A stretch of DNA of 64,000 nucleotides, from the NCBI GenBank assembly GCA_966112615.1, contig CBHWDO010000016.1:28866-92865 (forward strand). The letters are read 5' to 3'. This DNA comes from Flavitalea sp966112615. Lineage in GTDB: Bacteria > Bacteroidota > Bacteroidia > Chitinophagales > Chitinophagaceae. The translations under genes were made by a program, and so were the position numbers. Below the pieces are notes generated by a model. The model was not told where the DNA came from, ran no database searches, and saw only the letters and a program-made list of their open reading frames with translations. Every line of letters starts with the position of its first letter. Within the stretch, counting starts at the first letter, position 1. This document shows, in pieces, positions 6,188-15,699 of this stretch.

Positions 6188-8811
6188 ATTTTATCTGTTG
6201 AAGGTTCGTAATGCAGTAAATACTTTACACCTGGTGCAATTTGATTTGTGGAGTTCACATTCGTGATGAAAAAAGATTTATCACAGGTGATAGTGGCAGT
6301 ACTTGATACATTGACAATCCGGATCTTTCTTTTTCTTGCCGTAGCATATGCCGGCAGAGTGAAGTTTGAATTAGCAGTTCCGTTGAAAATGATGGTTACA
6401 TCATTTGCGCCTACAGCATATGAAGTTCCTGTGACAATGGCCATATTATCCCACTTCGAAATGCTAGCAGTTCTTCCGGGATTTGCCAGGCTCATTTGAT
6501 CACCGATAGTATTTCCAGTTCCAGTAAAATCGGATGAATTTAAATATAAGGTCTTCACAGCAGTATCTGCACTACCGCTTCCCAGTGCAGCAGCTACAAG
6601 AGAATCGACATAAGCTTTCAATGCAACAATACTTGGATTTACTCCCAGTGGTGTAGCAGATCCATCTCCATCTATTGTATTGTCAGTAGTAACTGAATTA
6701 CTTCCAGAAGTTCCAGAATTGGTAGTCACATTCCCATTAGCATCCAGATAAGCATAACCTGGAGATGAAGGAGTATAACCCCCAATGGTCTTACCATCAG
6801 TACCCTTCATCACCACTATTTTATTAATGGTTGAAGAAACATCATTGCTTATTGTATTTCCAGTACCCGGAGCTCCAGGAACTTGCGCAGTAACCCAGCC
6901 TGTTCCATAAGAATTAGCAGGAATAGTACTGCTTTTAATGATAAGTGAATCCTTATAAACATTGGATGCTGTACCACTGGTGAAAACAATCACCGTACCG
7001 GACAGGTCACTTTTATTGATCTTCAGTTTTGCACTATCTCCCACCGCTCCCATAGAAGCGTTGATGAAAGTTTTTCCAAACGGTATAGTAACATCATCAG
7101 CTTCAATATCAACCTTGCTACCCGCTGACCTAACCCAACAGAAATAAGAATTGAGGGCAGATGAATTGGTAACTCTTTCTCCTTTAAATCTTAATCTGGA
7201 AGGATTCTCAACATAAAATGCAACAGTCGCTCCGGAAAGATCATAATCATTATCGCTGAAATAATAGAGAGCATTTGCTGTGGCGGCATCTGTTGCAATA
7301 TCAAATAATCTTGCAATGGCCGTTCCGGTTATTGGTTCGTTATACCATGGTTTAAAAATATTTGCCTTCACATAAAGAGGATCTGCGCTGTTGATTGAAA
7401 GCATCCAGATACCACTCCTGGAATAATACATACCATTCCGGTGAATAAAAGTGGACATTGAGCGCATGGTATGGTTGAGCTGCGCAAATATCACAGGGTT
7501 ATTGATTACATTGGCCTGCTTAATTCTTTGACTGTTGAACTTAATTCCACCTGCCAATGATTCAATTTCATTCATTGAAATGGTGAGCACATTGATGGTA
7601 TCATCAGTGGTAATGTTTACCGCAGATGTTGATGTGTTGGTTTGATAGTTTTTAAGGTCGTTCTGAGATAAGGTAATGGACCTGAAACCATGAGACAGGA
7701 TCCTTACGCATGCATCTCCATTTAAAACTTCAGAGCTGTCAAGCCTTACCTTGTTTCCTATTATATCCAGTTTATTACCTCTATAATCTGCGTAAATAGC
7801 GGAGCCAAATGTTCCATAAACTTCATTTCCTTTGACTGTTCCATATGCAGTAGGATTCGAAGCCTCGCCCGTTCCGCCTTTGATGATTATCGCAAAGTCA
7901 TTGGGAGTGGTCTGATTCTCGAAGTAATTATATTCTGCAGCATTATTCCACCCTGCCAAATAAAGTGCGCCAGAACTTTCATAGAACATATTATTCTTTG
8001 CCCTGGTTCCTGTACCATAGCTTAAGAATTGATAATAGGTTCCGCTGTAAACTGCATTTCTGCAATTGAATGATTTGTTCTCAGTGATAGTTAACCCCCT
8101 GCTATCTGCTGCCCGGAAAACATTATCCAGGCCGATGATCATCAGGTTCTTAAAGTTGGTTGTGTCGAAGTCCTTGAAGATGTTCTTATGAATATCGAGG
8201 CCGTCATAATAGAAGAGGAGATTCCCTGCACCATACTTCATCTTCTCGAAATCGGTGAAGCGGATGTAGCTGTCAACCAACTGAGATGATGATTTCGGCA
8301 CATCTATATTTCCAGTATTGAATAACCGGTTACAGTTTTTGATCAGGCAGTTGTCGATCTTAATGCTAAACTGACCAGCAGGAAGACCATCATAGATAAC
8401 AGTACCACCTGCATTTTTTACAGTATCCCAAAAGAAAACTGAGAAGGTATTATTCAACCAGCTATCAATGACAATATTCTCCATCTTGATCAGCTTCTTC
8501 ACCTCCATGTATTTACCGTTCTTCAGAACGAATGATCCTTTATTTGGCGACCATAGATCAAGGTTGTTGAGCCGAATGGTATCATTATTGAAATCGAATT
8601 CACCATAACCAGTTACCCGATATCCAGCACCATCGGCATATCTCAATACCTGCTTAATTCTGCTTACATCAGCAGGTGTATTGGGCCTGATTCCATAATC
8701 ATTCAATACCAGTGTTCGTGTGGGTGCGAGATACCATTTGTTGCCGTATTCAACCTGACCGAATGAGATCAGGCTGATAAGGGTTAAGAATATGGTTAAT
8801 AGTTTTTTCAT
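6166..8811 (-). CDS. Exported right-handed beta-helix (pectate-lyase-like) tailspike/fibre protein
   Basis: About 881 residues from ATG 8811. A signal peptide ends ISFGQ, then a parallel beta-helix region covers roughly residues 50-450, with repeated short N-rich turns (NNTFSVFFWD, GLTITENKSFNCRNAVYSG, IIGNKVRLDS). A Ser/Gly/Thr-rich shaft precedes a C-terminal domain (NFTLPAYATARKRKIRIVN). This is the architecture of tailspikes and surface-polysaccharide-binding or cleaving proteins. A longer frame starting at 8859 adds a non-signal extension overlapping the upstream gene, so it was not used. Its 3' end overlaps the esterase gene by 22 bases. No catalytic residues can be assigned by eye. Confidence 0.72.
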   Translation of the reverse strand: MKKLLTIFLTLISLISFGQVEYGNKWYLAPTRTLVLNDYGIRPNTPADVSRIKQVLRYADGAGYRVTGYGEFDFNNDTIRLNNLDLWSPNKGSFVLKNGKYMEVKKLIKMENIVIDSWLNNTFSVFFWDTVKNAGGTVIYDGLPAGQFSIKIDNCLIKNCNRLFNTGNIDVPKSSSQLVDSYIRFTDFEKMKYGAGNLLFYYDGLDIHKNIFKDFDTTNFKNLMIIGLDNVFRAADSRGLTITENKSFNCRNAVYSGTYYQFLSYGTGTRAKNNMFYESSGALYLAGWNNAAEYNYFENQTTPNDFAIIIKGGTGEASNPTAYGTVKGNEVYGTFGSAIYADYRGNKLDIIGNKVRLDSSEVLNGDACVRILSHGFRSITLSQNDLKNYQTNTSTSAVNITTDDTINVLTISMNEIESLAGGIKFNSQRIKQANVINNPVIFAQLNHTMRSMSTFIHRNGMYYSRSGIWMLSINSADPLYVKANIFKPWYNEPITGTAIARLFDIATDAATANALYYFSDNDYDLSGATVAFYVENPSRLRFKGERVTNSSALNSYFCWVRSAGSKVDIEADDVTIPFGKTFINASMGAVGDSAKLKINKSDLSGTVIVFTSGTASNVYKDSLIIKSSTIPANSYGTGWVTAQVPGAPGTGNTISNDVSSTINKIVVMKGTDGKTIGGYTPSSPGYAYLDANGNVTTNSGTSGSNSVTTDNTIDGDGSATPLGVNPSIVALKAYVDSLVAAALGSGSADTAVKTLYLNSSDFTGTGNTIGDQMSLANPGRTASISKWDNMAIVTGTSYAVGANDVTIIFNGTANSNFTLPAYATARKRKIRIVNVSSTATITCDKSFFITNVNSTNQIAPGVKYLLHYEPSTDKIWVTSEN

Positions 8812-9992
8812 TATCTTATTTTTATGAATTGAGTCCCATCGCTCATGAAGTTTATCCATGCACCTGGTGCCACTGACACTATCCAGGTGGAAGGATTTTC
8901 ATAAATGGGAACACTAAGATTTAAATTGAATGCACCGTCACCGCCGTGCTTGATGGAAAATATTCTCCCTGTATTGGTAGCTGGATCTGGAAGAGTTACA
9001 GTTCTCTCAGCTGTGAGGGTATTGAAATAAACTATCGCGAGATTCCCTGTGCCTGTGGTAATGGTATAGTTTGCATCGTTTGGCTTTACAAGGGTTTCGC
9101 TGGATGTTCCAGTACCACTTTGTTGATCTAATTGATACCTGGTAGTTCCAATTGTAGCATACCAATGCGTCCCATTGTACTCAAGGGCTCCGTCCTCCGG
9201 AGTGGTCATTAAATTGCCTGGATTAATTTTAATTGGTGCTAACCCTGCCCCAGTGTTTCCTCCTGCGATATGAATCTTAGCAGTTGCAGGTGAAGTGGTA
9301 TTTCCGAAAAATGCTCCGCCAGAGTTAATATTAAACTTCACTGATCCGGCAACTGCAAACTGCATGGTGGAACTCAATGCATCCAAAACCATGTTGTTGC
9401 CAGATATCTTTACCTCTCCTACAACAACACCATCGGATGATCTTGCAAAACCGGCATATCCAACCTGCCCCGTTTTACCGAACTTATTGATTGCTCCTTC
9501 AAAAGTGCTATTGCTTGAAAAGGTTTTGGCCCCGGTAAATGTTTGAGTTGTTGTACTTACAAATCCTCTGGCCGTTGCAGAGGCATCCGGGATATTAAAA
9601 GTGTGTGTGGTACCGGTTGAGTTAATATTGAAATCTGTTCCGGTAGTACCTGTTGCAAATGATTGAGAAGATCCAGTAAGAGTGTTAAGGGTAACAATAC
9701 CACTGCCTCCAATCACTCCGCTAATGGATGTCCATACAGATGAAGTACCCACCTCGATTTTGGAAGAATCAGTATTGTATCTGATAACATAGGTTCCTAC
9801 AGGAACAGTTGGCCTTTGAGCAGTAGTACCCGCCTGAATTCCCAGACCACCAGTGCCCCAGAAATTAAACAGAAAGTTTTTACTATTTACCCCCTGGTTC
9901 TTGTATTGAACTGAAATGGTATCCCTGTCTGCAGGTTGTGCAAATGCAGCGAATGAACAGAATAGTAAAATGATTGATAATATCTTTTTCAT
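8811..9992 (-). CDS. Exported tail-fibre-like protein
   Basis: 393 residues. A signal peptide (IILLFCSFAAFAQ) is followed by Thr/Ser/Gly-rich sequence containing a tail-fibre hallmark (TTTQTFTGAKTFSS, about residues 145-160). The C-terminal ~85-residue domain (ANYTITTGTGNLAI, then TVTLPDPATNTGRIFSI and YENPSTWIVSVAPG) is closely matched by the C-terminus of the beta-helix protein at 30241-31929. Its stop overlaps the next start (ATG 8811). Probable receptor-binding or shaft protein; why it carries a secretion signal is unexplained. Confidence 0.68.
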   Translation of the reverse strand: MKKILSIILLFCSFAAFAQPADRDTISVQYKNQGVNSKNFLFNFWGTGGLGIQAGTTAQRPTVPVGTYVIRYNTDSSKIEVGTSSVWTSISGVIGGSGIVTLNTLTGSSQSFATGTTGTDFNINSTGTTHTFNIPDASATARGFVSTTTQTFTGAKTFSSNSTFEGAINKFGKTGQVGYAGFARSSDGVVVGEVKISGNNMVLDALSSTMQFAVAGSVKFNINSGGAFFGNTTSPATAKIHIAGGNTGAGLAPIKINPGNLMTTPEDGALEYNGTHWYATIGTTRYQLDQQSGTGTSSETLVKPNDANYTITTGTGNLAIVYFNTLTAERTVTLPDPATNTGRIFSIKHGGDGAFNLNLSVPIYENPSTWIVSVAPGAWINFMSDGTQFIKIR

Positions 9993-11143
9993 TAATTGTA
10001 TTTTTTAAGCACTCCGATTACCCAGAAATTTGAAGCAGCAGTGAAAATGTTTTTATACCAGGCGTTTGAACCGCCCCACCATTGCGTATCGAATCCTTTG
10101 AAGGATGTAGCACCACGCCAGAAAAATCCAGTATTGGTAGGAGTAGAGCCTCTTACGACATTACCCATCCCATCAAGCAAGTAGAACTTCATGGATGATG
10201 CTGTAGTCTCACTGATATTATGAATGACCTGGTAACCTGGTCTTGTGCTGGTTGCAGTAACTTTGTACACATCAGCTATTCCAAGAGTTTCAATACCTGT
10301 GACATCTAAAGAGATCTGACCAGTAGTTGCATTGAAGCTGACAGTTGGATTGGTGTTATTATAAGCCCCAGTGGAAACATAGGTTGTACCATTGGACACT
10401 ACATAACCTCCCCAGTTATTGATGATCTTTGGATGAATATTTGCACTGCTCACACCAACACTTGCTCCTGCCTGAATGCCGAACTTTGCAAGCTGTTCAT
10501 CAGGACCAACCAAAAGAGTGATCACTTTATAAGAGGATGGATAATTGATGGTAATATATTGCTGTGATCCACTGGCAGTAACCGTAGGAAGCATATTCAA
10601 AGTGGTGTGATCAACATCAGCAATCCATGACCAGGTAACACTATCAGTTCCGGCTGCAATAGTTGGCCGAATTACACCAGCTACAATCATAATAGAAGTG
10701 TCTCCACCAAAAGCATTTTGAGTGGCACGATAAGCTGAATAAAACTCGCTGTATTGCTTCAATTCTATTGCTCCCGCAGTGTTATTGAAGTCTCTTGTAC
10801 TGAAAGTGTTTGAACTACCTCCAGTTATGGGGTTGCTGTAAGTTAAATCAGCATCGGTTGTACCGTTTTTAAACGAAAGCTCCCAACGCTGTGAAGCACT
10901 ATCCATGAAAATGGGGAAGTTACCGGTGCGTGATGCAGTGGTATTGAGATAACTCAATATTTCTGCACGTGATGCGTAAGGACGGTAGGTAAATGTTCCC
11001 GCATCATAGTAGTAAGACCTCGCATCCGTTGGTTTACCATTGGGTGCATAAGGCTTATTACTGGATGTGTGAAGGGTTGAGTTAAACTGCGCCTGTGCGC
11101 CAAAACTCAATGCCAGAAGAAGTATTGTAATTATCCTTTTCAT
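9992..11143 (-). CDS. Exported fibre-like protein
   Basis: 383 residues with a Sec signal peptide (IITILLLALSFGAQAQ). A start region typical of Bacteroidota fibre proteins (YYYDAGTFTYRPYASRAEILSYLN) comes next, followed by a beta-rich, Thr/Ser-rich body. No catalytic motif is visible. It sits between two other signal-peptide proteins and overlaps the downstream start by one base. Likely a surface or virion-attached recognition protein. Confidence 0.62.
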   Translation of the reverse strand: MKRIITILLLALSFGAQAQFNSTLHTSSNKPYAPNGKPTDARSYYYDAGTFTYRPYASRAEILSYLNTTASRTGNFPIFMDSASQRWELSFKNGTTDADLTYSNPITGGSSNTFSTRDFNNTAGAIELKQYSEFYSAYRATQNAFGGDTSIMIVAGVIRPTIAAGTDSVTWSWIADVDHTTLNMLPTVTASGSQQYITINYPSSYKVITLLVGPDEQLAKFGIQAGASVGVSSANIHPKIINNWGGYVVSNGTTYVSTGAYNNTNPTVSFNATTGQISLDVTGIETLGIADVYKVTATSTRPGYQVIHNISETTASSMKFYLLDGMGNVVRGSTPTNTGFFWRGATSFKGFDTQWWGGSNAWYKNIFTAASNFWVIGVLKKYN

Positions 11144-11144
11144 A

Positions 11145-12002
11145 TCAATTTTGAAGTATTACTGGTGAAGCAGGATCGAGTGAAGCAGGTATGCGTGACA
11201 CATAGTATCTCCATGATCCGCTGACAAATGATGTCTGCCAAACCTGATCAGGGATAGTACCGTAGTTGAAATTTGTATTGAACCAGTTCGGCTTGGCTGC
11301 CTGGCTCGATGGAACTTTGACTACCCAATATTTTTCATTGGCACCTGCAGGGAATGGAACACTGATATTGGCACCATTGCTTATGTTGAAATTCCCCTGG
11401 TAAGTGAGTGCATCAGTTCCTGATACCAATGCGGCATAAGGATCGGTGTTGTAGTAGCCCCAATAAACAGTGATCGGATTGTTGATGGTAAGCGTTGCGG
11501 CAGTTGATGTGACAGATGAACTTGCTGCATCAGTTACAATAGCCCTGTAAGATCCTCCACTTGAAGAATTAGTTGTGAAAATGTAATTCTGTGAAGTGGC
11601 CCCTGATATATTTGCTCCATTTTTTTGCCATTGGTAAGTATATGGAGCTGTTCCTCCGGTCGCGGTAACCGAAAATGTAACTACTGCACCTTCAGGAGCT
11701 GTCTGAGAAGTTGGTTGTGAAGTAATGATCAAAGGACTTGCACTTCCCCATCCGGCAATGATGAAGTAATAAACCCTCACACCATTTTTGATCACCCAAA
11801 GTGTATCACCGGATTTTTCCAGGTCCTGCACCTTTCCTGCTGCAAATTTTGAAGCATCAACCTTCCTGTTGGTGTTATTGATTACAACTGGCACCCAACC
11901 ACCGGCAGGATCTCCATTGTAAGTCGGCATATCACTGATCTTTACCTGGGCAAAAGATCCTAGCGATATCATAACCATGAGAAATAAAAAAAGTCTTTTC
12001 AT
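11145..12002 (-). CDS. Exported protein with an immunoglobulin-like domain
   Basis: 285 residues. A signal peptide (LFLFLMVMISLGSFAQ) is followed by a short N-terminal domain and a clear Ig-like fold at about residues 90-175 (PLIITSQPTSQTAPEGAVVTF, then YTYQWQKNGANISGATSQNY and GSYRAIVTDA, with the conserved Trp and Tyr). The C-terminus is beta-rich and ends in a small aromatic region. Ig-like domains on phage structural proteins usually mediate weak carbohydrate binding. First gene of the exported cluster, 16 bases after the upstream stop. Confidence 0.68.
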   Translation of the reverse strand: MKRLFLFLMVMISLGSFAQVKISDMPTYNGDPAGGWVPVVINNTNRKVDASKFAAGKVQDLEKSGDTLWVIKNGVRVYYFIIAGWGSASPLIITSQPTSQTAPEGAVVTFSVTATGGTAPYTYQWQKNGANISGATSQNYIFTTNSSSGGSYRAIVTDAASSSVTSTAATLTINNPITVYWGYYNTDPYAALVSGTDALTYQGNFNISNGANISVPFPAGANEKYWVVKVPSSQAAKPNWFNTNFNYGTIPDQVWQTSFVSGSWRYYVSRIPASLDPASPVILQN

Positions 12003-12017
12003 TGTCTTCTATTTGTT

Positions 12018-12392
12018 CTATTCGTTTTCAATTGGATTACCGTCTTCTGTCCATATCACTTGCCCATCTTCAGTTATCCATTCATCATTCACCACTTCAG
12101 CTGTATCTCCAATGACATGATCTATCCACTTACCTGGCCTTATTTGAACTATGAATGTGAATGGACCGCGAAAGCCTGATATTTGGCCTGTCATCTTGTT
12201 TACCGGATCATTGTTCCATATTTCGATATATTCATCCTTACTGCTCGCGTATCCGATATTCTGTTCAAGGGTGTTGTACACATTCAATGGATATTCAAAT
12301 GGCTCATTACCTTGCAAATCCACCATGTTAATGATCCTTGTGGTGCCCGGACAAACACAGATTGATTTCATATAGTCATACAGCACTACCAT
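12018..12392 (-). CDS. Hypothetical protein, structural region
   Basis: 124 residues with no recognised family. The N-terminus contains a CVCPG segment. The C-terminus has two short similar acidic units (NDEWITEDGQVIW and TEDGNPIENE), typical of fibre-associated proteins. Overlaps the preceding gene by 7 bases. Lies between the connector/zinc-binding genes and the exported fibre cluster. Confidence 0.55.
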   Translation of the reverse strand: MVVLYDYMKSICVCPGTTRIINMVDLQGNEPFEYPLNVYNTLEQNIGYASSKDEYIEIWNNDPVNKMTGQISGFRGPFTFIVQIRPGKWIDHVIGDTAEVVNDEWITEDGQVIWTEDGNPIENE

Positions 12393-12643
12393 TTATCGAT
12401 TGGACATTTTTCGTCAACTACAAGGGATTTCTGAACACAAGGACATGCGCATAATTTGCAGTATATGATATCCTTCTGTTCTCCATGGCCATTTATGATG
12501 GTCAGGATTTTTGACACATCAGCATGCGGACATCGCATGCACTTTTTCAGGCGCAATTCAGAAAGCTTTTCTTCAACATTTGAAATCTGAATTATGCCGA
12601 GCTTTTTTCCCCAACCGGTTAATATGTGCATGATTTTTTTCAT
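12386..12643 (-). CDS. Small cysteine-rich putative zinc-binding protein
   Basis: 85 residues from ATG 12643. The start is chosen because ATGA overlaps the stop of the upstream connector gene by 4 bases. Two cysteine clusters (KCMRCPHAD, then YCKLCACPCVQK and KCPIDKW) suggest a zinc-binding fold. Small Cys-rich proteins beside the portal/connector are common in Bacteroidota phages, but no function is known to me. Confidence 0.6.
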   Translation of the reverse strand: MKKIMHILTGWGKKLGIIQISNVEEKLSELRLKKCMRCPHADVSKILTIINGHGEQKDIIYCKLCACPCVQKSLVVDEKCPIDKW

Positions 12644-13326
12644 CGGCAGCAATCATTTTCTTCATCATCATAAATACCCAAAACCCAATCGGATCTTTTT
12701 CCGATAGATTTTCCGGATGCATCGCAATCGCATGGCTTACCATATACCGGGTAGTAAATCTTTCTTTCGCAGATCCAGTTATGCATCGCCTCCAAAAGAG
12801 GATCGATACGCAGCTGGATCTTTTTATCCAATGACCATTTCACTGTTTTGAGATCAGGACTTACAACTCCTGATGTGGTCATAGGACCAGCAGGAGGAGC
12901 GTTATGCACTACACCTTCAGAAGTGAACTGAACAAATCCTTCAGGAAATGAAACCAGAACCACTGCCTCTGCAATGAGTTTCCACAGATGCTGCTTCCAA
13001 AGATTGAGATCATGGCCAGTGAGATAATTGCGGGAGTTGACGATATCACCAACTTCCAGCACAACAGGATCTGAACCTGCTGGAAGGCTGTTAGTGATTT
13101 CAGCTTCAATAGCTGATTTATTATCAGCAGTAACCTCTTTATTCTTTATTCCGCACAGGTATTCGTAATAAGCACTGGAAAGCGCAGGACGAATAAATCT
13201 TTCCTCTGCTATGATGATTGAATTCTGGATCGTTCTTGGATCAAGCGTATGCTTGGTAGGAGCATGAAAGATCACTTCATCAGTAGTGATCAGCACATTT
13301 CTCATCAGTGGATTAATTCTGTACAT
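12640..13326 (-). CDS. Putative head-tail connector / head completion protein
   Basis: 228 residues encoded directly after the portal (14-base overlap). The N-terminus opens MYRINPLMRNVLITTDEVIF, the helical middle (IIIAEERFIRPALSSAYYEYL) resembles head-completion adaptors, and the C-terminus is Cys/Asp-rich (KPCDCDASG, DDEENDCC). Helical protein plus position next to the portal suggest a neck or adaptor protein. The specific family is not certain. Confidence 0.55.
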   Translation of the reverse strand: MYRINPLMRNVLITTDEVIFHAPTKHTLDPRTIQNSIIIAEERFIRPALSSAYYEYLCGIKNKEVTADNKSAIEAEITNSLPAGSDPVVLEVGDIVNSRNYLTGHDLNLWKQHLWKLIAEAVVLVSFPEGFVQFTSEGVVHNAPPAGPMTTSGVVSPDLKTVKWSLDKKIQLRIDPLLEAMHNWICERKIYYPVYGKPCDCDASGKSIGKRSDWVLGIYDDEENDCCR

Positions 13327-14710
13327 CGCTTCCCTCCTCTTTAGTTTTGGTGATTGAAACAGTGGTATTCTCTTTCATGTACACGCCTTCTTTTTTAGGA
13401 TCAGCAGGAAGACCTTTAGCTTGTCGTACTTCATTGATCTGTACTGCAGGAGTGATATCAACATCAGTAAGGCCACTGATATCCAGGAATGGTTTTATTC
13501 CCCAGCTGTATTGCTGGAAATCGATTCCAAGCCATGAAGAAGCTATTGTGAAGATGTGCTCCCACACACCTTGAATAAGCCTTGTCTGTTGCGGCCTGAT
13601 GGTAGTGTTCTGTTTGATCTCGAAGATCTTGGTTAGAAATCCGGATCCTTTACCAAGTGTTGAAGGAGAGATGATACCAGCTAAAACCGCATCCCAATCA
13701 TTTGCCAGGATGATCTTTTGAGTCCACTTATCATCGGCTTCCGTGAATGATCCATCCTTGGAAGTATCGTAATTATGAAATGCAGAACTATCGATTCCCT
13801 CTTCACTGGAAACCACTGCAACCCTTCCCCTCCTTCCATCGCCGGTATGAGTATTGATAATCTGCTTTGCGATCCTGTTTGTTTCATCAGGACTGAGCGA
13901 TCCTTTAAGTGCGAGGATTCCACCAAGCACCATGTTATTATCAAAGTTGTCTAGGTTGTATCTGGCTCCTTTATATTCAAGTATTTGAAAGATCATGGAT
14001 GCCACAGCAGAAGGAAGGCCGTAATGAGGGAAACCTGTTACACTGTTTTTGTACCAGATCATTGTCCTTTCCACTCCGTTTTCATCTCTCCACCAGTTCT
14101 TCTTTTCAGGATTCAGTGGATTATACAATGGTAATTTCTTGGCGTTCTTAATTTCAGAAGAACTCACCATTCCCGTCCTTAAAAAAAGCTTTGATTGAAC
14201 AGCATGCGTTACCTCATCATCAGAATTTGGAGCGCATAGTCTCCATTCCAAAAATTCATGAGGATAAACAAAGAGGTATTTCTTTTTTGCGAGCGTTACT
14301 CGAGCAATCTCGATCGGTACATTCCCATAGGTGAAGAATGATTCAAATATCTTGGCATTGATTTCGGTCGCATTTTCGTTCTTACGATTCATGCACTTGA
14401 ACCAATCCAGGATCGTTTGATCGATCTCTTTGCCGTTGGTATCATAAAAACCATTTCCAGCACAAAAATCCTTTTTCTTACTCACACATGCATTATGCGT
14501 TGTAGACAACAGCCTTGATTCAAGCAAGAGCTTTGCATAATCATCCTTAGGAGGAAGAAAAGGAATGTATCGAGTGGAGTTAATATAAGAGAATGCCTGG
14601 CCCCCATGCTCAAAGGGAATAGGGTTATTAGCGTCTAACTTGGCTTGATTGCCAACATTGACCTTCGTTCTGCCGGTAGGTTTTTTACGCTGTTGTGTTT
14701 GTCCAGGCAT
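13313..14710 (-). CDS. Phage portal protein
   Basis: 465 residues, a usual portal length. Recognised by overall pattern: an N-terminal region with SYINSTRYIPFLPPKDDYAKLLLESRLLSTTHNACVSKK, a middle beta section (VPIEIARVTLAKKKYLFVYP), and a wing/stem region (ILEYKGARYNLDNFDNNMVLGG and NDWDAVLAGIISPSTLGKG). The C-terminus has helices and a charged tail. The portal dodecamer forms the vertex through which DNA is packaged and ejected. It lies downstream of capsid and protease genes rather than upstream, which is unusual. It is followed by a connector candidate with a 14-base overlap. Confidence 0.75.
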   Translation of the reverse strand: MPGQTQQRKKPTGRTKVNVGNQAKLDANNPIPFEHGGQAFSYINSTRYIPFLPPKDDYAKLLLESRLLSTTHNACVSKKKDFCAGNGFYDTNGKEIDQTILDWFKCMNRKNENATEINAKIFESFFTYGNVPIEIARVTLAKKKYLFVYPHEFLEWRLCAPNSDDEVTHAVQSKLFLRTGMVSSSEIKNAKKLPLYNPLNPEKKNWWRDENGVERTMIWYKNSVTGFPHYGLPSAVASMIFQILEYKGARYNLDNFDNNMVLGGILALKGSLSPDETNRIAKQIINTHTGDGRRGRVAVVSSEEGIDSSAFHNYDTSKDGSFTEADDKWTQKIILANDWDAVLAGIISPSTLGKGSGFLTKIFEIKQNTTIRPQQTRLIQGVWEHIFTIASSWLGIDFQQYSWGIKPFLDISGLTDVDITPAVQINEVRQAKGLPADPKKEGVYMKENTTVSITKTKEEGSDVQN

Positions 14711-14714
14711 TGCA

Positions 14715-15029
14715 TTAGTTGGTGTGGTTCTTTTTGGAACTATCTTTCTTTTGGTCAGCTTTCAGATCTTTTGGATCATCCGCTTTTGGCTCTTCCTTTA
14801 CTTCAGGAGCAGCAGCTGTTTTTTTTAGTTCCCCTTCAAGCCTTGCCTTTTTGAGTTCAGCAAGTGGGGGCAATACTTCAAACAGTTTGATCAAATTCTG
14901 ATTGCGGCTTTCATGAGCCATGATCGCCAGCACATCTATATCATCGCGCTCACCAAGAAGCTTTCTGCCACCTCCATTAAATGCAATGAAGGTGGACAGA
15001 TGCTCTTGTTTTATCTTGGATAGTGGCAT
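14715..15029 (-). CDS. Small protein with charged disordered tail, virion region
   Basis: 104 residues. The first ~60 are a small folded domain (HLSTFIAFNGGGRKLLGERDDIDVLAIMAHESRN), and the rest is Lys/Glu/Asp-rich (KEEPKADDPKDLKADQKK). The tail resembles that of the 34701-35558 protein. It lies 4 bases upstream of the portal start. Function unknown. Confidence 0.55.
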   Translation of the reverse strand: MPLSKIKQEHLSTFIAFNGGGRKLLGERDDIDVLAIMAHESRNQNLIKLFEVLPPLAELKKARLEGELKKTAAAPEVKEEPKADDPKDLKADQKKDSSKKNHTN

Positions 15030-15069
15030 AAACTGGATTAAGCCTTAAGTGAAAAAAATGGTGATCAGA

Positions 15070-15651
15070 TTACATCAGCGCTTCGAAGTCTTCCCATCCG
15101 CCGGTATATTCATACAGGTTGCGGGAGTATGATCCTTTCAGGGTGATGTTACCACCGTTGAAATCATCATAGAGCTTACCTGATCCACCTTCAGAACCAT
15201 CGTTCTTAAGTGTGAAGCGAGGCTGAGCCGAACTGTTCACATATTTTTCACCAGCCAGGAAGATCTTTCCGCTGTTCAGGCGAATGGCCATACCCAGACC
15301 GCAGCAGCATGAAGCAGCATCAAGCGCTTCAAGGAATGTGGTGAGGTTCATACCATTCTCAGGCAACTGGAATTTGAATTCATGTTCGTACTTGGTAGAA
15401 CAACCAGTAACAGATTGTTTCCAGGTCCATTCAGCTTCATCCTGTTGGAAGTTGATCAGGAATACCTTTGCACCACCTGCAGAAGTAGCTCCTTCGCGAA
15501 GAGCAACCGCAGTGTAGGGCTGTGATACACCAGCTACCTTAGCAGCCTGTGTGAAATCAAAATCGTTTGGATCGAAAATCACGATATCACTGATACCGCC
15601 GGTTACCGCTCCACACGCTCTTGTATAATTCTTAAGTTGTACGCAAAGCAT
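15070..15651 (-). CDS. Putative tail tube or structural protein
   Basis: 193 residues, beta-rich and low in charge, with an N-terminal CVQLKNYTRACGAVTGG segment, an unusual CCCG cluster (DAASCCCGLG, about residues 108-117), and a C-terminal beta region (GGNITLKGSYSRNLYEYTG). Size and composition fit a tail-tube or head decoration protein. It lies between major capsid and portal. Assignment is by size, composition and place. Confidence 0.45.
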   Translation of the reverse strand: MLCVQLKNYTRACGAVTGGISDIVIFDPNDFDFTQAAKVAGVSQPYTAVALREGATSAGGAKVFLINFQQDEAEWTWKQSVTGCSTKYEHEFKFQLPENGMNLTTFLEALDAASCCCGLGMAIRLNSGKIFLAGEKYVNSSAQPRFTLKNDGSEGGSGKLYDDFNGGNITLKGSYSRNLYEYTGGWEDFEALM

Positions 15652-15699
15652 TTTTTATAAGATTATGAGTGATTGAAATGGGTAAAGCCCATGAACCGA

